Source of the DNA: Acidobacteriota bacterium
GTDB lineage: Bacteria; Acidobacteriota; Terriglobia; Terriglobales; Acidobacteriaceae
Direction: 5' to 3'
Assembly (NCBI GenBank): GCA_021799945.1
Contig: JAJYZK010000040.1
Span: forward strand, 1-13,490
DNA: 13,490 nt
A model generated the notes under the pieces. That model searched no databases and had not been told where the DNA came from. It was given only the letters and a program-made list of their open reading frames with translations. Within the stretch, counting starts at the first letter, position 1. Each line of letters opens with the position of its first letter. The position numbers and the translations under genes were made by a program. Positions 1 to 5,166 of the stretch are shown here, one piece after another.

Positions 1-177
1 GCAGCCCAGGGTGCTGGCGCAATCCGCGCCGCTGGAAAAATTGTGCAGCCGGCTTGTTCCCTCAGCCATGGCGCCGAGCATGGCGTAGCGGTGGGAAATG
101 CTTTTGTCGCCGGGCAGCAGGAGTTGGCCCGCGATGTTGCGCGCGGGCCGCACGATTTGTTCAACCACAGGTTCCAT
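1..177 (-). CDS. aroA: 3-phosphoshikimate 1-carboxyvinyltransferase (EPSP synthase), N-terminal fragment cut by window edge
   Basis: EPSP synthase joins shikimate-3-phosphate and phosphoenolpyruvate in the sixth step of the shikimate pathway in the cytoplasm. Only the first 59 codons are visible, read leftwards from an ATG at 177. The fragment carries the family's N-terminal signature, LPGDKSISHR at residues 21-30, followed by YAMLGAMAEGTS. K25, S26 and R30 match the substrate-binding Lys, Ser and Arg near the start of AroA proteins. The start is well bounded: an in-frame TAG lies at 199-201, and the only other candidate is a TTG at 193-195. No strong Shine-Dalgarno sequence is seen. The upstream neighbour region is a repeat-rich spacer, so its promoter should lie between 178 and about 400. 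The short fragment could belong to any AroA class, but the motif is distinctive. Confidence 0.9.
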   Translation of the reverse strand, partial: MEPVVEQIVRPARNIAGQLLLPGDKSISHRYAMLGAMAEGTSRLHNFSSGADCASTLGC

Positions 178-407
178 TCCGACGGGATGGGACAAGCTCT
201 AAACTCCGGGGAGAAACTGACGCTCTGAATCGTTCCTTCTCATCCTATCGCGGTCATCTTCGGGAAGCGATCCTCGGGAAGCGATGGGAAGCGATCCGCC
301 GGCGTCGGAAGGAGGCAGGAGCTGTAGCCGGCATTGCGGGATCCGCGTGAGCGGCGGGAGGGCGAGGCGACCTTCCCGGGATCGCGTCCCGGGATCGTCC
401 CCGGCCA
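178..407. other. gene-free upstream region of aroA with short direct repeats
   Basis: No convincing gene is found here; open frames on both strands are Arg/Pro-rich and resemble no family. The region should hold the aroA promoter on the minus strand, but no clear -35/-10 pair stands out. Two repeat groups are visible. GGGAAGCGAT occurs three times at 262-271, 276-285 and 286-295, the last two head to tail. TCCCGGGATCG occurs at 374-384 and 387-397, a 13-bp period. Confidence 0.6.
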
Positions 408-448
408 CTAGTGTGGCGAATCGGAAATTCGCTCAAGAACAACCACAG

Positions 449-498
449 ATCCTTCGACTCCGTTTGGCCGAAAGGCCGGCCAAACGGAGTCGAAGGAT
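449..498. repeat. perfect inverted repeat (21-bp arms, 8-nt loop), REP-like hairpin
   Basis: The arm at 449-469 contains CCTTCGACTCCGTTTGGCC and pairs base for base with 478-498. The loop is GAAAGGCC at 470-477. An alternative small hairpin, GGCC-GAAA-GGCC (466-477), sits at the tip and would carry a GNRA tetraloop. It lies downstream of the phosphatase gene on the minus strand, but neither side is followed by a solid T-run. An intrinsic terminator is therefore less likely than a dispersed palindromic element or an mRNA 3'-end stabiliser. Confidence 0.7.
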
Positions 499-572
499 GA
501 CAGTTCCTTTGTTCTGCGAACTTCCGACTCGGGACCTGGTCTCCTGTCTCCGAAATTCGCCATAGAATCCTT

Positions 573-598
573 GTCGTCCTGAGCGCAGCGAAGGATCT
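573..598. repeat. dispersed intergenic repeat motif with 'tcctgagcgcagcgaaggat' core
   Basis: The core at 577-596 is imperfectly self-complementary: TCCT/AGGA ends and a CGCAGCG centre. It shares CGAAGGAT with the right arm of the hairpin at 478-498. From memory, near-identical motifs (tcctgagcgaagcgaaggat) are scattered between genes in acidobacterial and some other genomes, where they are often mis-translated as short peptides. Only one full copy is in this window, so the repeat status rests on recall. Confidence 0.5.
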
Positions 599-664
599 GC
601 TTTTGCAACGATTCCCGTATAGCAGTCCAGCCTCCATGTATGCTGTGAACTTCGGGGCGCCACA

Positions 665-2542
665 CTAGGCCGGCGGCTCGCCGCCGGGCAGCACCTTGAG
701 CACGACCACCGTCTCATCGTCAAAGCGTTCGCGGCCGCCCTGAAAGGCCTGCAGATCGGCGAAGATGGCGTCCGCCAACCCCTGCGCGGACTGATGCAGG
801 TTGCCGCTCACCGACTCGCGCAACCGCTCTTCGCCGAAGAGCTCATCGGACTCGTTCAGGGCGTCGACGATGCCGTCGCTGTAAAACACAATGGCGTCTC
901 CCGGCCGGGTTGAGATGGTGAACTCCTCATAGGTGACATCCGGGAACATGCCCACCGGGAAGCCTTCGGCTCGAATGGGCTCCACTTCGCCGCCCCGGCA
1001 GATCAAAGGCTGCACCGAACCCGCGTTGGCGATCTGCAGGGTCTGCTTGAGATCGTTCCACACCGCATACACCATGGTCACGTACTGCGCATCCACCCGG
1101 CGCTCCCGAAGCGAGTCGTTGAGCAGCTTGAGCATGGCGGCGGGAGAAAGGCATTGACCGGAAGCGGCGCGCATGATGCCGCTGATCACGGCGGCGTAGA
1201 GCGCCGCGGGCGCCGCCTTGCCGCTCACATCCCCGATGGCGATGCCGCTGCACTCGCGTTCGTAGTGCAGAAAGTCGTAGAGATCGCCGCCAATGGTGCG
1301 CGCCGGAAGAAACCGGGTGGCCAGCTCGGCGTGCTCGTGGCGGGGCGCTTTGGCCGGCAGCAACTTCAACTGAACCTCGCGCGCCATCTCCAGGTCGTGT
1401 TCGAGCCGCTGCTCCTGCGCGATCACCTTCTGGTACAGGCGCGCGTTTTCGATGGCGACGGCGATCTGCGAAGCCAGGGTGACCAGCGTGCGTTCGTGAT
1501 CTTCGTTGAAGTAGTTCACCCGGGTGTGTTCCAGATCGAGCACGCCGATGACCTTGTTCTTGTAGATCAGCGGCACGACCATTTCCGAGCGGCTCTCCGG
1601 GTTGACCATGTAATAGCGAGGATCCTTGCGCACATCCGGGCTGGTGACCAGGCGGCGCTCGCGAGCCGCCGTGCCCACCAGCCCCCGGTTGACCGGAACA
1701 TTTTCCGCCGGCGCGACCTCGTGCCCGAAGCGGACGGCATACTGGGGCTCAAGCACACGCTCGCGCTCGTTCAGCAGAAGAATGCTGAACATCTGATAAT
1801 CGATCAGCCGGCGCAGCAGTTGCGCGATTCGTTCCAGCAGCGGATCGAGGTCCAGGATGGACGTCACTTCCTGGGCGATTTCGTTCAGCACCGCCAGCGT
1901 CTGCGCCTGGCGGGCCACCCGCGTGTAGAGACGCGCATTTTCAATGGCCTGGGCCACGCGGGAGGCGGTCAGCTCCAGCAGGTAGCTGTGTTGGGGTTGA
2001 AAGTACCCCACCTGCTCGGCCTGGATATCGATCACCCCGATCACGCGGTTCTTCACGATGAGGGGAACGGCCAGTTCGGAGCGAACATCCGGGTTGGCGG
2101 CGATATAGTGCGGCGCTCCGCGCACGTCATCCAGGAGAATCGCCTGGCGGCGCTGCGCAGCCTGACCCACGATCCCCTGGCCGAGCCGTATCTTCAGCCG
2201 CTCCACGGCCGCCGTGTGCCCGATCTGAAAGCGCATGCGCAGCTCGTTCGTGCGTTCGTTCAAGAGCAGGATGGCGAAGATCTTATAGTCGATGACGGCG
2301 CGCACCAGATCGGCGGTGCGCTGCAGGAGGGTTTGCAGATCCAGCGTCGTATTCAGAGCATTGGCGAGCTGGAGAAGGAATTCGGTTTGCGTGGGGTCGA
2401 CTCGAGGCGGTCCGGGCTCGGCGCCGCGCTCCGGCGGAGCCCCCGAGCTTGGCCTGTAATCTCCCTCAAACGATTGACGGGAAATGGATTCCGGCGATTC
2501 GGCTGGGGGCGCGTGCTCGGGAGGATTGGGTGGCGGGCTCAT
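665..2542 (-). CDS. GAF-GAF-SpoIIE (RsbU-type) PP2C serine/threonine phosphatase
   Basis: A 625-residue cytoplasmic signalling protein. An acidic, Pro-rich N-terminal tail (1-50) precedes two GAF sensor domains (about 55-205 and 216-370), a charged helical linker (370-395, with the EMAREVQLKLLP segment typical before SpoIIE domains) and a PP2C/SpoIIE phosphatase domain (about 405-618). Metal-binding motifs are intact: GGDLYDF (418-424), GDVSGKAAPAAL (437-448), YSDGIVDALN (554-563) and DDET (608-611). Such proteins usually dephosphorylate an anti-sigma-factor antagonist (STAS domain) in response to a ligand or redox signal on GAF. No STAS or RsbW-like partner gene is adjacent, so the target is unknown. 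The frame stays open far upstream, but the ATG at 2542 is chosen because AGGA (2551-2554) lies 8 nt before it and homology begins soon after. The stop TAG lies inside an inverted-repeat end. Confidence 0.9.
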   Translation of the reverse strand: MSPPPNPPEHAPPAESPESISRQSFEGDYRPSSGAPPERGAEPGPPRVDPTQTEFLLQLANALNTTLDLQTLLQRTADLVRAVIDYKIFAILLLNERTNELRMRFQIGHTAAVERLKIRLGQGIVGQAAQRRQAILLDDVRGAPHYIAANPDVRSELAVPLIVKNRVIGVIDIQAEQVGYFQPQHSYLLELTASRVAQAIENARLYTRVARQAQTLAVLNEIAQEVTSILDLDPLLERIAQLLRRLIDYQMFSILLLNERERVLEPQYAVRFGHEVAPAENVPVNRGLVGTAARERRLVTSPDVRKDPRYYMVNPESRSEMVVPLIYKNKVIGVLDLEHTRVNYFNEDHERTLVTLASQIAVAIENARLYQKVIAQEQRLEHDLEMAREVQLKLLPAKAPRHEHAELATRFLPARTIGGDLYDFLHYERECSGIAIGDVSGKAAPAALYAAVISGIMRAASGQCLSPAAMLKLLNDSLRERRVDAQYVTMVYAVWNDLKQTLQIANAGSVQPLICRGGEVEPIRAEGFPVGMFPDVTYEEFTISTRPGDAIVFYSDGIVDALNESDELFGEERLRESVSGNLHQSAQGLADAIFADLQAFQGGRERFDDETVVVLKVLPGGEPPA

Positions 2543-2808
2543 AGAAAGAATCCTGTCATCATAGCGCAGGCGCGTGCGCGATACCCGGCCCGCAAGGCCA
2601 AGTCGACCGCCGGAAGGATCGTCGCTGGCCTGGAAGCGGAAACGGCGCGGTGACTGGCGCGCTGAGGGAGAGGCAAAGCGGAGGGGATACGGGAGAGCGG
2701 GGCACGGGCCGGATGCAGGCATCGGAACCGAAAGCCGGGGCCGAAAGCCGGAGCCGGAGGCCGCAACCGGGCTCCGCAATCGGATGGGGCAATCGGACGG
2801 GGCGGGAA
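2543..2808. other. GC-rich spacer between the deoC-like gene and the phosphatase gene, with 13-bp tandem repeats
   Basis: No gene is supported; translated frames are Pro/Arg/Ala-rich and show no family motif. Two tandem pairs share a 13-bp period: CCGAAAGCCGG at 2728-2738 and 2741-2751, and GCAATCGGA(T/C)GGG at 2776-2788 and 2789-2801. The promoter for the phosphatase gene is expected here. A TATGAT on the minus strand (2558-2563) is too close to the ribosome binding site to be its -10 box. No clear terminator for the deoC-like gene is seen. Confidence 0.5.
2551..2554 (-). promoter_or_regulatory. ribosome binding site deciding the phosphatase start
   Basis: On the minus strand this reads AGGA, 8 nt before the ATG at 2542. 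It supports the 625-residue product over a 921-residue reading of the same open frame, which would run across the deoC-like gene in another frame. Confidence 0.55.
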
Positions 2809-3588
2809 TCAGGCCAGCCGGGTGCGGCGAAAAAAGTCCGCTTCTCCGAAGGCTTCCTCCAAAATGGCCGGGCCTGCCGGAGAGGCGATCCTGGAGGCGC
2901 CGGCGTCCAGCATCTCCACTGCGGTGGCCAGCGATTGGATGCCGCCCGCGGCGCTCACGCCGCATCGGGAACCGGCCACGCCCCGCAGCAAGGCGACCTC
3001 GGCTGCGGTGCAGCCGGGGCCGGAGACGCCCGCGCCGGTCTTCAGAAAATCGGCGCCTGCGGAGATCGCCAGCTCGCAGGCGCGAATTTTCTCCTCGACC
3101 GTGAGCAGGTCGGTTTCCAGAATTACCTTGACCGCCGCGCCGGCGTCGTGCGCCACCTCGATGACGGCGCGCAGCTCCGCCTCCACCATGGCGTTCCCTT
3201 GCGATTTGAGCATTCCGATGTTGAGGACGGTCTCCAATTCGCGCGCGCCGACCTTGAGCAGGCCCAAGGCCTCTTCGCGCTTGGTGCTTCCCAGGCTGGC
3301 GCCGCAAGGCGAACTGGTCATTGCTCCCACCGGCACGCCCGACCCCGCCAGCGAGGAGTGAGCCAGAGCAATCCAAGCCGGATGAACGATGACGCAGGCG
3401 AAGCGCAGGTCCGCGGCCTGGGCGCAGCATTTCAATACCTCATCCCGCGAGGTCTGAGGACCCAGGAGGGTCAGGTCAATGAGCGCCGCCAATCCTCGGG
3501 GGCCATCGAGCGCCAGACGCGAGAACCTGCCCGGATCGGGGGCGGCGGAGCGGGCATCGAATTGCAGATTCGTGGAAGTCCTTCTCAT
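2809..3588 (-). CDS. deoC: DeoC-like (deoxyribose-phosphate aldolase family) protein with altered active site
   Basis: A 259-residue TIM-barrel protein of the DeoC family, whose members cleave 2-deoxyribose-5-phosphate to glyceraldehyde-3-phosphate and acetaldehyde through a Schiff-base lysine. Family landmarks are LIDLTLLGP (36-44), CVIVHPAWIA (65-74), ETVLNIGMLKS (119-129), KVILETDLLTVEEKI (154-168), DFLKTGAG (180-187) and AAGGI (213-217). The Schiff-base lysine is kept (K183). Compared with E. coli and Thermotoga DeoC, the catalytic Asp (D102 in E. coli) is Glu (E119), the second lysine (K201, usually in GVKASGG) is Ser (S212), the HTxLKP motif reads LTLLGP, and the phosphate-loop GTSSG reads ASPAG. 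Activity as a standard deoxyribose-phosphate aldolase is therefore doubtful. The ATG at 3588 has only a weak ribosome site. hpt lies 79 bp upstream on the same strand, fitting a nucleoside-salvage operon. Confidence 0.8.
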   Translation of the reverse strand: MRRTSTNLQFDARSAAPDPGRFSRLALDGPRGLAALIDLTLLGPQTSRDEVLKCCAQAADLRFACVIVHPAWIALAHSSLAGSGVPVGAMTSSPCGASLGSTKREEALGLLKVGARELETVLNIGMLKSQGNAMVEAELRAVIEVAHDAGAAVKVILETDLLTVEEKIRACELAISAGADFLKTGAGVSGPGCTAAEVALLRGVAGSRCGVSAAGGIQSLATAVEMLDAGASRIASPAGPAILEEAFGEADFFRRTRLA

Positions 3589-3667
3589 CTTCAGTGCGGG
3601 AATGCGAGCGCCGCCATGTCCTTGGTCACGCGACTGGGGTTTTGCGCCGACCGCCGCCGCGCGCCGA

Positions 3668-4228
3668 TCAACCGGCCGGGTCCGGAGGGCCCGCCATAGG
3701 TAGGATGCAGATCTCCGGCAAATTGCGGTAGCGCTCGTCGAAGTCCATGCCGTACCCGACGACGAAATGGTTGGGGATGCGGAATCCGACGTAGTCCGCG
3801 TGAACTGCCCGTTCCCGCCTCGCCGGTTTGTCCAGCAGAACTGCGACCTTCAATTGCCTGGGATTGCGCGGTTGGAGCGTCCGGAGCAGGTAATTCAGCG
3901 TCCGCCCGGTATCCAGAATGTCCTCCACCAGGATGACGTTTCTCCCCTCCACGGGGCCGGCGACTGATTGCAACAGGCTCACGGTTCCTTGCGAGTGACG
4001 GGCGCCGCCGTAGCTGGCGGCCATAACGAACTCGAATTGCGCATCGAGAGAAAGGCTGCGGGCCAGGTCGGCCAGGAAGATGGAGGCGCCTTTGAGCACC
4101 GCCAGGAGCAGCACGCTCTCCCCGGCGAAGTCGCGGCTGATCTGCGCCCCGAGTTGCTCGATGCGAGTGGCGATCTGCTCCCGGGTGAGGAGAACCCGCG
4201 GCGCCTGGCTGGCGGATTGTTCGCGCAT
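3668..4228 (-). CDS. hpt: hypoxanthine phosphoribosyltransferase
   Basis: A 186-residue cytoplasmic purine-salvage enzyme that transfers phosphoribose from PRPP to hypoxanthine (often also guanine). The PRPP-binding motif VILVEDILDTGRT is at 98-110 with the usual acidic pair E102/D103. LKGA (45-48) matches the LKG pyrophosphate loop. DKPARR (133-138) and VGYGMDFDERYRNLP (157-171) match the base- and Mg-binding C-terminal motifs of Hpt. Length is normal for the family. The ATG at 4228 is taken as the start; an upstream ATG at 4239 is out of frame. The gene is divergent from the lgt-like gene and probably leads a transcript into the deoC-like gene. In many bacteria hpt sits beside tilS-ftsH; that arrangement is absent here. 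Confidence 0.95.
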   Translation of the reverse strand: MREQSASQAPRVLLTREQIATRIEQLGAQISRDFAGESVLLLAVLKGASIFLADLARSLSLDAQFEFVMAASYGGARHSQGTVSLLQSVAGPVEGRNVILVEDILDTGRTLNYLLRTLQPRNPRQLKVAVLLDKPARRERAVHADYVGFRIPNHFVVGYGMDFDERYRNLPEICILPMAGPPDPAG

Positions 4229-4240
4229 ATGCTCAGCATA
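4228..4240. promoter_or_regulatory. 13-bp near-palindrome over the hpt start, in the hpt/lgt divergent spacer
   Basis: TATGCT-C-AGCATA (4228-4240) is symmetrical around position 4234 and overlaps the first base of the hpt coding region. It lies in the 95-bp spacer from which hpt and the lgt-like gene diverge. It could be an operator half of the shared control region or a chance palindrome; no second copy is seen. Confidence 0.25.
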
Positions 4241-4297
4241 CGGTCCGCGCGCGATTGCGGATTGGGGCGACGCCGGTTTCCATTCGGGCGGCGCAGC

Positions 4298-4303
4298 TAT
4301 ACT
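4298..4303 (+). promoter_or_regulatory. possible -10 box of the lgt-like gene
   Basis: TATACT lies 20 nt before the chosen ATG at 4324, in an otherwise GC-rich spacer. The -35 side is poor: TTTCCA at 4277-4282 is only 15 bp away, so the call is weak. If this is the -10 box, transcription would begin near 4310 and the ATG at 4306 could not be the start. Confidence 0.3.
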
Positions 4304-4323
4304 CTATGCAGACAGAGCGTCTC

Positions 4324-5121
4324 ATGTATCCCTACATTCATCTGGGCGGCATCACAATCGGCACGTTCGGCATCTGCCTGTGGCTGGCGGCGGTGTGCGC
4401 CTGCTGGGTATTGCACAGGAACTTCCAGCGTCACGGCGTTGCCGCCGACGCCGTCGCGGTGGTGGCATATGTCACCCTGTTGGGCGTCGCCGGGGCCAAG
4501 CTGTGGCATGTGCTGGAGGATCCGGCCATGCTGGTGCGCCACCCGTTTCTGCTATTGTTCGACCGCGCCGGCTTCGCCTGGTACGGCGGAATGCTGGCCG
4601 GCATCGCGGTGCTGCTGTTCCAGGGATGGCGGGCCGGAGTGGGACCGGTGGGAATGCTCGATCTCGCCTCGCCGGCGGCGGCTGCGGGCTATGGCGTGGG
4701 GCGCATCGGTTGCCTGGTTTCCGGGGACGGGGACTATGGCGTGCCCACCAATCTTCCCTGGGGAATGAGTTTTCCGCACGGACTGGTGCCGACGGATCGG
4801 CGGGTTCACCCCACGCCGATTTATGAGCTGATCGGCGCGCTGTTGATCGCCTGGCTTCTTTGGCGGCGGGGCCGCCCGCGGAGCGGGACGGCGGCGGAGC
4901 CGCCTACCGGCGAATTGACCGGCGATTATCTCATTCTCAGCGGCATCGCCCGGTTTGCGGTGGAGTTTATCCGCATCAATCCCCGGGTGGACTGGGGCAT
5001 GAGCAACGCCCAGGTGGCCAGCCTGGGCTCCGTGCTGGCGGGGATTCTGCTGCTGCTGTGGGCCCGGCGCCACGCCGGCAAACAGGCCGATCGGCCCGCC
5101 GCGGAAGAAGTGAAGGCCTGA
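4324..5121 (+). CDS. lgt: Lgt-like prolipoprotein diacylglyceryl transferase family membrane protein
   Basis: A 265-residue polytopic inner-membrane protein of the Lgt family, whose classical members transfer diacylglycerol from phosphatidylglycerol to the lipobox cysteine of prolipoproteins. About six or seven hydrophobic segments are visible (e.g. 12-30, 46-60, 90-100, 112-125, 168-180, 203-215, 228-246). Landmarks are WYGGMLAG (86-93) in place of HGGLIG, GRIG (126-129) with the key Arg, HPTPIYE (162-168), and ARFAVEFIR (209-217) matching the C-terminal Arg/Glu motif. Several E. coli Lgt key positions differ: the Asn after GRIG is Cys130, the HGG His is Tyr87, and the GE..G loop reads SGDGDYG (133-139). 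This resembles the GDGDYG/GDGDWG Lgt-like subfamily I recall from Acidobacteriota and Bacteroidota. Start choice is between ATG 4306 and 4324; MYPYIHLGG at 4324 fits family N-termini better. uvrA follows after 45 bp. Confidence 0.82.
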   Translation: MYPYIHLGGITIGTFGICLWLAAVCACWVLHRNFQRHGVAADAVAVVAYVTLLGVAGAKLWHVLEDPAMLVRHPFLLLFDRAGFAWYGGMLAGIAVLLFQGWRAGVGPVGMLDLASPAAAAGYGVGRIGCLVSGDGDYGVPTNLPWGMSFPHGLVPTDRRVHPTPIYELIGALLIAWLLWRRGRPRSGTAAEPPTGELTGDYLILSGIARFAVEFIRINPRVDWGMSNAQVASLGSVLAGILLLLWARRHAGKQADRPAAEEVKA

Positions 5122-5152
5122 GCCGCCCGGCGGCTGGCCCGTTGCCCGGCAT

Positions 5153-5157
5153 GGGGA
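5153..5157 (+). promoter_or_regulatory. ribosome binding site deciding the TTG start of uvrA
   Basis: GGGGA lies 9 nt before the TTG at 5167. The lgt-like gene's TGA (5119-5121) is in frame with uvrA and limits how far upstream it could start. No ATG in frame lies between them; the ATG at 5151 is in another frame and stops after seven codons. Confidence 0.6.
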
Positions 5158-5166
5158 CGCAAGCGC

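Larger units (their letters stand above)
408..668. repeat. 261-bp segment bounded by 11-bp inverted repeats, MITE-like candidate
   Basis: The segment begins with CTAGTGTGGCG at 408-418 and ends with its exact reverse complement CGCCACACTAG at 658-668. Inside lie a second inverted pair (TGGCGAAT at 414-421 and ATTCGCCA at 555-562), a direct repeat GAAATTCGC (424-432 and 552-560), a perfect hairpin (449-498) and a dispersed-repeat-like motif (573-598). No open frame resembles a known protein. The right end overlaps the TAG stop (665-667) of the phosphatase gene. No matching target-site duplication is visible on the flanks, so mobility is an inference. It could equally be a cluster of unrelated intergenic repeats. 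Confidence 0.45.

Noticed and set aside
254..723. Several short overlapping open frames in the repeat-rich spacer (e.g. peptides containing RCAQDDK)
   Set aside because: These are translations of the dispersed intergenic repeat, a familiar source of false gene calls.
2558..2563. TATGAT on the minus strand as a -10 box for the phosphatase gene
   Set aside because: Transcription would start about at the ribosome site, leaving no usable leader, and no -35 is found at 16-18 bp.
1154..2653. 499-residue open frame on the plus strand opposite the phosphatase gene
   Set aside because: Antisense shadow of a well-supported gene; composition rich in Gln, His and Arg with no domain.
2543..3430. A 921-residue open frame running 296 residues upstream of the phosphatase start
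   Set aside because: It crosses the deoC-like gene in another frame, its extra part is Arg/Gly-rich with no family likeness, and a good ribosome site serves the ATG at 2542.
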